From: Sphingobacteriaceae bacterium | Lineage (GTDB): Bacteria; Bacteroidota; Bacteroidia; Sphingobacteriales; Sphingobacteriaceae | DNA: 64,000 nt | Reading direction: 5' to 3' | Assembly: GCA_903642215.1 (NCBI GenBank) | Contig: CAHJWG010000003.1 | Location: 124,001-188,000 of the forward strand | In this document: positions 43,503 to 52,242 of the stretch, one piece after another | Layout of the letters: each line of letters begins with the position of its first letter | Numbering within the stretch: the stretch's first letter is position 1 | Notes under the pieces: model-generated | The model's input: the letters and a program-made list of their open reading frames with translations, nothing else | Told to the model about the DNA's origin: nothing | The model's database searches: none | Translations under genes and position numbers: made by a program

Positions 43503-43522
43503 AAGCAACAATATTGCATTAT
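43503..43522. promoter_or_regulatory. Zur-like site upstream of the broken receptor
   Basis: AAGCAACAATATTGCATT has both half-sites of the palindrome shared by this locus, with one base missing from the left arm's T. Slightly degenerate, as might be expected next to a dead gene. Confidence 0.5.
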
Positions 43523-43788
43523 TACTAAATTTAATTACTCTTGAAAATGCTGTTATCAGCTATAAAATGTTGCGAACGTTTTTTTGATGACAATGAGTTT
43601 ATATTAAACCAAAACCATTGTTACGGGCAGTATCTAAAAAACTGGCTAATGAGAAAAATATATTGCTGATAAAAAATACTTAGAATGTAGCAGGATTTGA
43701 TTTGAGTATCAAACAATGATTTTAAAAAAGCTTCAACAAACCGCTAAAACAAGAAAATAATACCGTAAAAACGGGTTTTATTTCAACT

Positions 43789-43819
43789 AAAAATGGACTG
43801 CCTGAGACAGTCCATTTTT
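43789..43819. terminator. Bidirectional hairpin terminator
   Basis: AAAAATGGACTG and CAGTCCATTTTT (12-bp perfect arms) around a 7-base loop. It lies past the stop of the DUF4142 gene by ~130 bases and has A/T runs on both sides. Confidence 0.75.
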
Positions 43820-43946
43820 ATAACTAAGCAACTCCTAAAACATAAAGCTATTTAAACTCAAATAGGCCGGAAAGTAAAAGCTTTTGATTACTTTAAACAT
43901 AACCATAATTACCGGGGTAATTTATTACCGGCACCTAAAATGGGTT

Positions 43947-44480
43947 TTAAGCCAACTGCCTCACAATCATTTGCCCTCTTTGGGTATGCTCCTCAATAAT
44001 TGCAAGGGCAAGGCTGGTAAGATGTTTAACATTCTTGTCTTTACTGGCATTCATATAAGTACTTACTACTTCGTGCAGCTTTTGGTGTGTTTGTACCTGG
44101 CCCTGCATATAAGCCTTGTCAAAAGCTGAACCACTGGAGCTTTGCAATTTTGCAAGCATAGCTTGTTCTTCGGCACCCGGCGCAACATCAGGCGTTCCCA
44201 TATCTTTCAATATTTTACCGATTGTTTGCTGTTCTGCCGCTTCAAACTTTGCAAACATTTTAACTTGCGGGTTCGTAGCTTTAGATATGGCCAACTGGCT
44301 GGTTTGTAAGGAAGCTGTTCCTAACTTTGCAATTTTAGAACGGTAAGCTGCATCCGAAGAACTAGCTTGTGCCATGCTTGTTATCGGATCCAAAAAAGCA
44401 CTTAAAAAGGTAGTGCCTGCACCCAGCAGTGCTGCACTTTTAACTGACTTTGTTAAAAATTGACGGCGTGATTTTTCCAT
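43947..44480 (-). CDS. DUF4142 ferritin-like exported protein
   Basis: 177 aa. Twin-arginine-type signal (SRRQFLTKSVKSAALLGAGTTFLSAF). Then a four-helix DUF4142 domain: ISKATNPQVKMFAKFEAAEQQTIGKIL, DKAYMQGQVQTHQKLHEVVSTYM, LALAIIEEHTQRGQ. It contains His and Glu at helix positions that could bind metal. Function unknown. Monocistronic. Confidence 0.8.
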   Translation of the reverse strand: MEKSRRQFLTKSVKSAALLGAGTTFLSAFLDPITSMAQASSSDAAYRSKIAKLGTASLQTSQLAISKATNPQVKMFAKFEAAEQQTIGKILKDMGTPDVAPGAEEQAMLAKLQSSSGSAFDKAYMQGQVQTHQKLHEVVSTYMNASKDKNVKHLTSLALAIIEEHTQRGQMIVRQLA

Positions 44481-45069
44481 GATTATTTTATAAAACGATT
44501 ATTTTATTATTTAAAATCTTAACTGAAGATTAAATATAATTGTTTGGAAAATTATCAACTTAAAAAAATGGTTCATATTGTTGTTGGGTTTTGGGCCAAA
44601 CGGAAAAATAGCCTTAGTATTGTTTCTGATATGATCAATAGCGGTGCATCAAAATGATTTTTTAAACTGTATCTATAAAAGGAGTACATTTTCTTACATA
44701 AACTTTGTCGTATTATTTCACTTTTAAACATGAGTTTTCGTACTGCATTACCCAGAAAGATTTATCAGGAAAGGTTCGTGATACTTCTTTTACCGCTAAA
44801 AAATTCCTGTTAACTATTAATAAAGTTTTTAAAACTTACATCATCCCAACAACATTAATTGGTTACTTTAATCATTTTATTCAACATCAAACTGTAACCA
44901 ATAATCCAAATTTTTTATCCATATTGATGATTATTTATGGTTTGTGCCTGCACACTTTACGGATTAAACGCAGTTAGCAGTAATGGAAAACATAATTTTT
45001 CGTGACCAATTACAAACGCTTGTCCGGGCTTTTACCTTTGCATATCATTTTAATTGATTCAAGGTTTTT
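44481..45069. other. Intergenic region, ~590 bases
   Basis: Contains a 12-mer copy at 44781 with the extended tail (TACCGCTAAAAA) and a -7-like box TACCTTTG at 45033-45040 for the efflux operon. A 90-codon frame at 44705-44977 is present but looks like chance. Confidence 0.5.
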
Positions 45070-46317
45070 ATGCTGATAAAAAAATCCGTTCCTTTCCTTA
45101 CAATCTGGTTAGTGATGTATAGTTTCAGTGCTTTTACCCAAAATAATACGCTGCAATTTTATCAGGAGCAAGCTTTAAATAATAGTCCGCTTTTAAAAGA
45201 TTACCAAAACCAGGTTGCCGCCAACCGCGTGGATAGCGCCAGGATTAGGGCAAGCTACAAACCGCAGGTTAACCTAAGCAGCTCGGCAGCAATTTCGCCG
45301 GTAATCAGAGGTTTTGGCTATGATGGAGCAGTTACCAACGTGCAAACTTTTGATGGTTTGGTTAACGTAAACCAATCTTTAGATAGTAAACGATACATCA
45401 GAACACAAACCCAAACACTCAGCTTACAGTCGGATTCTATCCGCAATACTTCCCGCATTTCCGAGCAGGATTTAAAAAGAGCCGTTATCGGCAAATATAT
45501 TACTGCTTACGGCAGTTTGCTGCAGCTTAAATTTAACCAGCAGGTAGACACGTTGCTGCGCAAAGAAGAACGCATCCTCAAAACCCTTACGCAGCAAAAC
45601 GTTTACCGCCAAAGCGATTATCTTACGTTTTTAGTCACCTTAAAACAGCAGAATTTGCAGTTAACGCAGGCGCGGATACAATACCAAACTGATGTTGATT
45701 CTTTAAACTACATTACTGGTATTATTGATACCGGCAGCGTGATTTTACAGCAGCCGGACATTCAAATTAGCTATCCGCCAACTTTAAACAACAGCATCTA
45801 TTTTAAGCAGTATGAACTGGACAGTTTAAAGCTGATTAACAACCGCAAACTGATTGATTTTACGTATCGGCCGCGCGCCGGCGTGTTTGCCAACGGCGGT
45901 TATTATACGGGTTTTATTTCGCCGTTGCTGAACAATTTTGGTACAGGTTTCGGGTTTTCATTAACGATGCCGATTTATGACGGCGGACAACGAAAACTAC
46001 AATATAAAAAACTGGCTCTGGCAGAAGATACACGTTTAAACTACCGCAATTTTTTTACCAAACAATACAGTCAGCAAATTGCCCTGCTGAAGCAGCAAAT
46101 TAATGCAAACGAAGTGTTGATTAAACAAATTAATGATCAATTGAAATACTCGGAACGATTGGTTACAGTTGATTTTGAACTGATGCAAACCGGCGATTTG
46201 CGCGTGGCTGATCTGGTGCTGGCTATCAATAATTATCTAAACGCAAAATATTTGCTTACGCAAACCAATATCGGCAGGCTGCAATTGATTAATCAGTTAA
46301 ACTATTGGAACCGTTAA
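45070..46317 (+). CDS. TolC-family outer-membrane efflux protein
   Basis: 415 aa. Signal peptide (LTIWLVMYSFSAFTQ). Two OEP repeats rich in Gln, Asn and long helices (LKDYQNQVAANRVDSARIRASYKPQVNLSSSAAISP; QINDQLKYSERLVTVDFELMQTGDLRVADLVLAINNYLNA). It forms the outer-membrane channel of the RND pump encoded downstream, from which it is separated by one base. Confidence 0.9.
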   Translation: MLIKKSVPFLTIWLVMYSFSAFTQNNTLQFYQEQALNNSPLLKDYQNQVAANRVDSARIRASYKPQVNLSSSAAISPVIRGFGYDGAVTNVQTFDGLVNVNQSLDSKRYIRTQTQTLSLQSDSIRNTSRISEQDLKRAVIGKYITAYGSLLQLKFNQQVDTLLRKEERILKTLTQQNVYRQSDYLTFLVTLKQQNLQLTQARIQYQTDVDSLNYITGIIDTGSVILQQPDIQISYPPTLNNSIYFKQYELDSLKLINNRKLIDFTYRPRAGVFANGGYYTGFISPLLNNFGTGFGFSLTMPIYDGGQRKLQYKKLALAEDTRLNYRNFFTKQYSQQIALLKQQINANEVLIKQINDQLKYSERLVTVDFELMQTGDLRVADLVLAINNYLNAKYLLTQTNIGRLQLINQLNYWNR

Positions 46318-46318
46318 C

Positions 46319-47272
46319 ATGAAGAAAAATATGCTTGTAAAATCCTTTCTGCATGCTTCTTTTATCGTACTTTTTTTAGTGCTTATCGTTTCCTGCAAAA
46401 ACAAATCCACAGAAACAGCCGATGAAGACGTGCCGGCCGCCGATGCGAAAACGCCGGTTACGGTAACCACCATCAGCCAGGATGCGATGACGAGTTATAC
46501 CGATTTAAGTGCCACTTCGGTTTACCTGCTTAAAAGTTATGTTAAAGCCAATATCAACGGTTATTTGCGCAAAGTGAACGTGCGGCCGGGCGAATTTGTG
46601 CAGCGCGGACAAATGCTTTTCTCCGTAGAAACCAAAGAACAGCGCAGCATTGGCAACAGCATCAACGTGCTTGATTCAACTTTTCATTTTACAGGTTTGG
46701 GGCGGATAAAAGCTTCACAATCCGGCTACATCAGTCAGCTAAACCACCAGCCCGGCGATTATGTGCAGGACGGCGAGCAGCTGGCTGTGATTATTAATAA
46801 AGGCAGTTTTGCGTTTTTGATGCAGCTGCCTTACGAACTTCGCGCCGAAGTGAAAGAGCACCAACAAGTGGATTTAACCTTGCCAGACGGCGGGAAGTTG
46901 CGCGGCGAAGTAACGCTTTCGATGCCAACGGTAGATACGCTTTCGCAAACGCAGGGCATAATTATTAAAGTAAATTCGGCACAGAATATTCCGGAAAACC
47001 TGGTGGCTAAAGCACGTATCGTAAAATCGTCCAGCGCACACGCCAATTCACTGCCCAAACCGGCGGTTTTATCTAACGAGGCCCAAACCGAATTTTATGT
47101 GATGAAAATGCTGAATGATAGCATTGCCGTAAAAATACCTGTTAAAAAAGGCATCGAAACCAATGATCGTATTGAGATACTTTCGCCGGTTTTTTCTCCG
47201 CAGGATAAAATCGTGCTCACCGGCAATTACAGTTTGGCAGATACCGCAAAAGTTAAAATTGTGAAGCCATGA
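46319..47272 (+). CDS. RND efflux periplasmic adaptor lipoprotein
   Basis: 317 aa. Lipoprotein signal (VLFLVLIVSCKNKS). Short membrane-fusion protein with biotinyl-lipoyl-like halves (VKANINGYLRKVNVRPGEFVQRGQMLFSVETKE; IKASQSGYISQLNHQPGDYVQDGEQLAVI) but almost no alpha-hairpin between them, then barrel and membrane-proximal domains. It links the RND pump to the TolC-like channel. It overlaps the pump gene by 4 bases. The 12-mer copy at 46353 is in the signal-peptide codons. Confidence 0.9.
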   Translation: MKKNMLVKSFLHASFIVLFLVLIVSCKNKSTETADEDVPAADAKTPVTVTTISQDAMTSYTDLSATSVYLLKSYVKANINGYLRKVNVRPGEFVQRGQMLFSVETKEQRSIGNSINVLDSTFHFTGLGRIKASQSGYISQLNHQPGDYVQDGEQLAVIINKGSFAFLMQLPYELRAEVKEHQQVDLTLPDGGKLRGEVTLSMPTVDTLSQTQGIIIKVNSAQNIPENLVAKARIVKSSSAHANSLPKPAVLSNEAQTEFYVMKMLNDSIAVKIPVKKGIETNDRIEILSPVFSPQDKIVLTGNYSLADTAKVKIVKP

Positions 47273-50200
47273 GCGCGCCCGGTAAGGATATTTTTATCTA
47301 CTTTAAAAAACCGATTACGCTGGTTTTAGGGCTGATTTTGGTTGGCGGCGTGTTTGCTTTTTCTAAAATGCAGACTTCGCTTTTCCCGGAAATTACCTTC
47401 CCCAAAATAAAAATCATTGCTGATGAAGGTTTGCAGCCGGTAAACAAAATGATGATTACGGTTACCAAACCGCTGGAAAACGCCGTGAAGCAGATTCCTG
47501 ATCTGCAAACCGTGCGCAGTACAACCAGCCGTGGCAGCTGCGAAATTTCGGCGTTTATGAACTGGAATGCCAATATCGATTTAAGTCAGCAACGCATTGA
47601 ATCACAGATCAGTAAAATCAGGAATGAGCTGCCCGCCGATGTAAATATTTCGGTAGAAAAGATGAACCCGTCAATCCTGCCTGTGAGCGGTTACACGCTG
47701 GAAAGCCATAACAAATCGCCCATCGAGCTTCGTTTACTGGCAACTTTTACCATCAAACCTTTTTTATCTCAGGTAAACGGCGTTTCGGAAATTCGCGTGA
47801 TCGGCGGCAAGGCCAAAGAATACTGGCTGGTGCTGGACCGGCAAAAAATGTCTGCCCTTTCCATCACGCCGGATGCCGTAAGCAATGCGCTTAGTCAGAC
47901 TGATTTTGTGAAATCCGAAGGATATTTGTCGGATTATAAAATGCTGTATTTAACCGTAACCGATGCCACGTTAAGCGCCAAAGATCAGCTGGAAAACTTA
48001 GTGGTTAGTAACGATAGCAAGCGCGTGCTGCGCATCAAAGATTTTGCAGATGTACAGATTAATCCCGGCATCGAATACACCAAAATCAATGCAAACGGAC
48101 ATGAAGGCGTGCTCATTGCCGTTATCAAACAGCCAAATGCCAACCTCGTTTCGCTTTCTGCGGATATGGCTGCGCAGGTAAAAAAGCTGCAAAAAATCCT
48201 CCCGCAAGGCGTAACCATTAAACCGTATTACATCCAGGCAGATTTTGTAAACGAATCTGTAAAAAGCGTTGGCGACAGTTTATGGATCGGTCTAGCACTG
48301 GCCATCGTAGTAGCGATACTGTTTTTACGCTCCTTAAAAGCGAGTGCCACCATATTGATTACCATTCCGGTTACGCTGTGTTTAACCATACTGGTTTTGT
48401 ATGTGATGGGTTATACGTTCAATATCATGACTTTGGGTGCTATCGCCGCGGCCATCGGTTTAATTATTGATGATGCGATTGTGGTGGTTGAGCAGATCCA
48501 CCGCACCCACGAAGAACACCCGGACGAGCCTACGCGCAACCTGCTGCAAAAAGCAATCAACTTTTTACTGCCCGCCATGATCGGGTCTTCGGTTAGTACC
48601 ATCGTTATTTTTATTCCTTTTGTGCTGATGAGCGGCGTGGCCGGTTCGTATTTTAAGGTGATGACCAACACCATGATTATCACGCTGATATGTTCATTTT
48701 TCGTTACCTGGATCGGGCTGCCGGTAATCTACCTCCTGCTCAGCAACAACAAAAAAAGGGTGGTAAAAAAAGCATCGGCACAACATCCTGTAAAAAAACA
48801 GCGCTGGGTATCGTTCTTTATTTTCCGGCCTTACCTTAGTTTTATCATTGCGGGTGTTTTAATTTTGGTGATTGTGTTTGTACCAGGGCGATTGGCAACC
48901 GGTTTTTTACCGGATATGGACGAAGGCAGCATCGTTTTAGATTACAGCTCGCCACCCGGAACTTCGCTGGAGGAAACCGACCGGATGCTGCGCGAAGTAG
49001 AAAAAATCATTGTTAAAGAACCGGAGGTTGCTGCCTATTCGCGACGAACCGGTACGCAAATGGGTTTTTTTATTACCGAACCTAACCGGGGCGATTATCT
49101 CATCCAGCTTAAAAAACAGCGCGATAAATCCACAGAAGAAGTTAGCAGCGATCTCCGGCAAAAAATTGAAACTTCGCAACCGGCTTTACGGGTAGATTTC
49201 GGGCAGGTAATTACCGATATGCTGGGCGATTTGATGGAATCTGCACAACCCATCGAGATCAAGATTTTTGGCGATGATCAGCAAAAATTACAGTCGTTAT
49301 CCAAGCAAATTGCCGCTGTGGTAACCGGTGTTAAAGGCACCGCCGATGTTTTTGATGGCATCGTAATTGCCGGCCCGGCGGTAAGCATTGTGCCGGATTA
49401 CCGCAAGCTGGCGCAATACAACATCAGCCCGAACAACCTGCAAAGCCAGGTGCAAACTGCGCTGGAAGGCAACGTGGTAGGCAATTTGTACGAACAGCAG
49501 CAGTTATCGCCTATCCGTATGGTTTACCCCGGCAACCGCAGTTTAAGTATTGAAGGCATTAAAAACATGAACCTTTTTTTAAGCAACGGCCAACTGATCC
49601 CGATTACCGGTTTGGCTGATGTGAATTTGCGGGCAGGTGATGCGGAAATTCAGCGTGAAAACCTCCAGTCGATGGGTGTAATCAGTGCGCGGCTGGATAA
49701 CAGCGATTTGGGTACGGTCATGGAAAATGTTAAAAATCATATCGCCCGGAACGTAAATTTGCCGCCTGGTTACCACATCGAATATGGCGGTGCCTATGCC
49801 GAGCAGCAGCAATCTTTTAAAGAACTGCTTATCATTTTAATCACATCCAGTTTGCTGGTTTTTGGAGTGATTTTATTCCTGTTTAAACAATTCAGGATCG
49901 CGTTTTTGATTTTAATTGTGGCTGTTTTAGGTATTTCGGGTAGCTTTTTAGCTTTACTTCTAACTAATACACCGCTTAATGTAGGCAGCTATACCGGTTT
50001 GATTATGATTGTAGGCATCATAGGTGAAAACGCCATTTTTACCTTCTTGCAATTTAAGCAAAGTGTTGCGGAAAGCTCTGTGGATGAGGCCGTAATCTAC
50101 GCCATCTCTACACGTCTTCGCCCCAAATTAATGACTGCTTTAGGCGCTATCATTGCGTTATTGCCGCTTGCTTTAGGCATCGGTGCGGGCGCGCAGCTGC

Positions 50201-50346
50201 ACCAGCCGCTGGCCATTGCCGTTATCGGTGGTTTCATTATTGCGCTGCCTTTACTGCTGATCGTTTTACCGAGTATGATCCGGATTTTATACCGGAACGA
50301 AACAGCGCAATCCATCCATAATTTAACCGAAATTAATCCTGCTTAA
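47269..50346 (+). CDS. RND-family efflux transporter permease
   Basis: 1025 aa. Twelve transmembrane helices in two halves with large periplasmic loops. Helix 4 has the proton-relay acidic pair (AIGLIIDDAIVVVEQI) and a GxxxD-like start. The N-terminus (KKPITLVLGLILVGGVFAFSKMQTSLFPEITFPKI) is typical of AcrB/MexB-like pumps. The substrate (drug or metal) cannot be read; CusA-type Met motifs were not noticed. Operon with TolC and adaptor genes, next to the zinc locus. Confidence 0.92.
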   Translation: MSAPGKDIFIYFKKPITLVLGLILVGGVFAFSKMQTSLFPEITFPKIKIIADEGLQPVNKMMITVTKPLENAVKQIPDLQTVRSTTSRGSCEISAFMNWNANIDLSQQRIESQISKIRNELPADVNISVEKMNPSILPVSGYTLESHNKSPIELRLLATFTIKPFLSQVNGVSEIRVIGGKAKEYWLVLDRQKMSALSITPDAVSNALSQTDFVKSEGYLSDYKMLYLTVTDATLSAKDQLENLVVSNDSKRVLRIKDFADVQINPGIEYTKINANGHEGVLIAVIKQPNANLVSLSADMAAQVKKLQKILPQGVTIKPYYIQADFVNESVKSVGDSLWIGLALAIVVAILFLRSLKASATILITIPVTLCLTILVLYVMGYTFNIMTLGAIAAAIGLIIDDAIVVVEQIHRTHEEHPDEPTRNLLQKAINFLLPAMIGSSVSTIVIFIPFVLMSGVAGSYFKVMTNTMIITLICSFFVTWIGLPVIYLLLSNNKKRVVKKASAQHPVKKQRWVSFFIFRPYLSFIIAGVLILVIVFVPGRLATGFLPDMDEGSIVLDYSSPPGTSLEETDRMLREVEKIIVKEPEVAAYSRRTGTQMGFFITEPNRGDYLIQLKKQRDKSTEEVSSDLRQKIETSQPALRVDFGQVITDMLGDLMESAQPIEIKIFGDDQQKLQSLSKQIAAVVTGVKGTADVFDGIVIAGPAVSIVPDYRKLAQYNISPNNLQSQVQTALEGNVVGNLYEQQQLSPIRMVYPGNRSLSIEGIKNMNLFLSNGQLIPITGLADVNLRAGDAEIQRENLQSMGVISARLDNSDLGTVMENVKNHIARNVNLPPGYHIEYGGAYAEQQQSFKELLIILITSSLLVFGVILFLFKQFRIAFLILIVAVLGISGSFLALLLTNTPLNVGSYTGLIMIVGIIGENAIFTFLQFKQSVAESSVDEAVIYAISTRLRPKLMTALGAIIALLPLALGIGAGAQLHQPLAIAVIGGFIIALPLLLIVLPSMIRILYRNETAQSIHNLTEINPA

Positions 50347-50382
50347 AATTCCTTCAACATAAAATTAACCCATAAAAGAAGT

Positions 50383-51384
50383 ATGAAACCAACCACAAAA
50401 TTTTTAGCGATGCTGTTTTTATGCAGTATTTCTTTGCACCTACACGCACAAAAGTACGTGCTGCAAAAAACCATCCCGCTGCCCGGCGATGGCGGCTACG
50501 ATTATCTGGCGATAGATGTGCCTAACAACAATCTGTACGTTTCGCACAGCACGGCGGTAAACGTGATTGATTTGGCTACGGAGAAACCGATCGGCATGAT
50601 TACGGGCATGAAAGGTAACCACGGAATTGCTTTTGCTGATGGCTTAAACCGAGGTTTTATCAGCGATGGCAAGGCAAATGCGGTGGTTGTTTTTGATTTG
50701 AAAACCTTTAAAACCATCCAAACCATCGCACTTTCTTCGGTAAACGGGCCGGATGCGATTATGTATGATCCGTTTAGCAAACGTATTTTAACTTTCTGCG
50801 GAGAGAGTAACAACGCGGCCGTAATTGATTCGAAAACGATGAAACAGATTGGCACGGTAGCTTTAAGCGGCGCGCCCGAGTTTGCTGTTTCGGATGGCCG
50901 AGGGAAAATCTACAATAATTTAGAGGATAAAAACAGCATGGATGTGATTGATGCCAAAACCCTAAAAGTGCTGAAAAACTTCCCGCTGGCACCTTGCGGC
51001 GGCCCAACCGGCTTAGCTTTTGATGCTGATAATCATCGTTTGTTTACGGTTTGCCGGGAAAATAAAGGCATGTCGGTTGTAGATGAGATGAGCGGAAAAG
51101 TGATTGCAACCGTGCCGATTGGTGCCGGCGTGGATGCTGTACTTTACGATGCGGCAAACAAGCTGATTTTTGCTTCCAACGGTGATGGAACGGCTACTAT
51201 TATCAAACAAAAAACAGCCGACAGCTATGAAGTTTTACAAACGCTGGAAACGCAGTATCGCGCAAAAACAATGGCGTTGGATACCAAAACCCATAAAATT
51301 TATTTCAGCGTGGCCGATATGGTGAAGGGAACACGAAATGCCGTGCCGGGAACATTTAAAGTGTTAGTGTTTGGTATTGAGTAG
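50383..51384 (+). CDS. Secreted YncE-like beta-propeller protein
   Basis: 333 aa. Signal peptide (FLAMLFLCSISLHLHAQ). Repeated ~42-residue blades of YVTN/NHL type (DYLAIDVPNNNLYVSHSTAVNVIDLATEKPIG; GIAFADGLNRGFISDGKANAVVVFDLKTFK; GLAFDADNHRLFTVCREN). Such proteins often pair with efflux or metal-reductase systems, but no active site is known. It lies 36 bases after the pump gene and is likely in its operon. The dispersed 12-mer (50373-50384) overlaps the start codon, its AAGAAG lying where a ribosome-binding site would be. It is the last copy in the window. Confidence 0.85.
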   Translation: MKPTTKFLAMLFLCSISLHLHAQKYVLQKTIPLPGDGGYDYLAIDVPNNNLYVSHSTAVNVIDLATEKPIGMITGMKGNHGIAFADGLNRGFISDGKANAVVVFDLKTFKTIQTIALSSVNGPDAIMYDPFSKRILTFCGESNNAAVIDSKTMKQIGTVALSGAPEFAVSDGRGKIYNNLEDKNSMDVIDAKTLKVLKNFPLAPCGGPTGLAFDADNHRLFTVCRENKGMSVVDEMSGKVIATVPIGAGVDAVLYDAANKLIFASNGDGTATIIKQKTADSYEVLQTLETQYRAKTMALDTKTHKIYFSVADMVKGTRNAVPGTFKVLVFGIE

Positions 51385-51397
51385 ATTTGAAGTTAGA

Positions 51398-51661
51398 ATG
51401 AATAAATGGCAGCACATGGAAAAGGTAATACCGGTCTTAACTGATTTTTTCGGCATATATGAAAAAGCTAGTATTAGTGCCAAGAATGAGCTCATTAAAG
51501 CGGTGTTCAAACATAATTTGGTTTATTCCGAAGGAGTGTTTAGAACACCTTTTATCAACAATGCCTTTGCCCTTAACTACTTCAATGCCAATAAGAAAGG
51601 GCTGCTCTTTGTAGAACAACCCTCAGCCTTTTCCGGGCAAAATCCCTTTGGTAGCCCGTAG
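51398..51661 (+). pseudogene. 3' fragment of a large serine recombinase
   Basis: A short frame starting right after the YncE-like gene, with no start of its own. It reads as the tail of a Bacteroidota large serine recombinase: VLTDFFGIYEKASISAKNEL, VFKHNLVYSEGVFRTPFINN and KKGLLFVEQPSAFSG near the end. The catalytic domain is missing. It marks one side of a mobile-element junction. The call rests on remembered family wording. Confidence 0.55.
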
Positions 51662-51941
51662 GAGAATCGAATAATGATTTTAACCTATTGACTATTAATA
51701 TCTTAAATGGATATCGGATAAACACGCACCGAATTACTCACCATTATTGTATGCAGATCAACTCTGAATCTTACGCTGCAAAGATAGAATTTTGTGCAAT
51801 ATGCGCCAATTTAATTGTAAAAATTCTAATAGGCTGATTGTGTGTATTTTAGAGAAAGGATGGCTTATGCTTTGTTGAGTATAAGGTATTTGCGGTTATA
51901 ATAAGACTTGATAAAGTGGTTCGAGTCCTGTTCCCGCTACC
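51652..51941. other. Two tRNA 3'-end-like fragments (possible att scars)
   Basis: On the minus strand, 51652-51673 reads TTCGATTCTCCTACGGGCTA plus CC. On the plus strand, 51918-51941 reads GGTTCGAGTCCTGTTCCCGC plus TACC. Both look like a T-loop (TTCGA) with the 3' acceptor strand, but neither has a 5' half. Such fragments are usual where elements integrate into tRNA genes. The first overlaps the end of the recombinase fragment, so part of the likeness may be chance. Confidence 0.35.
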
Positions 51942-51942
51942 G

Positions 51943-51985
51943 AATCGGACAGCTTAGATAAATCTAAGTTTGTCCGATTTTTTTT
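51943..51985 (+). terminator. Rho-independent terminator
   Basis: AATCGGACA and CTTAGAT pair with ATCTAAG and TGTCCGATT with a small bulge, then a run of eight T's. It directly follows the tRNA-3'-like fragment, as the natural terminator of a tRNA gene would. Confidence 0.8.
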
Positions 51986-52014
51986 ACCCCTAACTTGCTG
52001 TTTATCAGGTAAAC

Positions 52015-52242
52015 TTATTCCGCCGCAACATTTACCCGAGCGGTTCGATAACCAGCACCGTCAAAACACAGCTTTTCAGAATATATCGAATCTATAACGC
52101 TGCGTTTAAGTGCCGTATCGCCCTGATTATAACTTTTATCAAGCTGTGAAAGAGTTGCTAATGCCTTGGTGATACAGCCGTCCAGGTCGTGCTTTGGTTT
52201 GCTGTATACAGAAGTGTGTATTCGTGGAAATAGATAAAAAAA
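52015..52242 (-). pseudogene. 3' fragment of a second serine recombinase
   Basis: An open frame without a start, read leftwards, ending in TAA at 52015-52017. It encodes YSKPKHDLDGCITKALATL, then QLDKSYNQGDTALKRSVIDS and IYSEKLCFDGAGYRTARVN. This matches the end of another group of Bacteroidota serine recombinases (KREIIGSIFPEKLTFDG.. wording). The part encoding the catalytic domain is missing. It points towards the first fragment. Confidence 0.55.

Larger units (their letters stand above)
43348..43946. other. Intergenic region, ~600 bases
   Basis: Holds a Zur-like site (43503) and a strong hairpin (43789-43819). The remainder is AT-rich and shows no protein-like frame. It is unusually long for this dense locus and may be debris from a lost gene. 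Confidence 0.5.
72..50384. repeat. Dispersed 12-mer family TAAAAGAAGYAT (28 exact copies)
   Basis: Exact copies on the + strand start at 72, 11544, 17561, 19593, 20197, 22216, 24985, 31877, 32964, 35111, 36422, 39596 and 50373. Copies on the - strand (read as ATRCTTCTTTTA) start at 2693, 4212, 6650, 6860, 17759, 24134, 24910, 27042, 32388, 37051, 39606, 40760, 43026, 44781 and 46353. Nineteen have C and nine have T at the Y position. The two bases before the T are usually GG or GA. About 18 copies are intergenic, often just after a stop codon; the rest lie inside genes. Near-copies with one mismatch sit at 27124, 37017, 39670, 40274 and 48764. None was found right of 50.4 kb. The role is unknown. 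Confidence 0.9.

Noticed and set aside
43884-44129. 81-codon rightward frame across the DUF4142 gene
   Set aside because: Shadow frame of a clear gene on the opposite strand.
44705-44977. 90-codon rightward frame in the gap before the efflux operon
   Set aside because: AT-rich, no recognisable domain, contains a copy of the dispersed 12-mer in mid-frame and no promoter or ribosome site; most likely chance.
50373-50384. The 12-mer as a ribosome-binding site
   Set aside because: Only one copy overlaps a start in the right orientation; most copies are far from starts or reversed.
51750-51985. A tmRNA or complete tRNA ending at the TTCGAGTCC word
   Set aside because: No matching 5' acceptor strand, anticodon arm or tag-coding frame was found upstream; only the 3' end is present.
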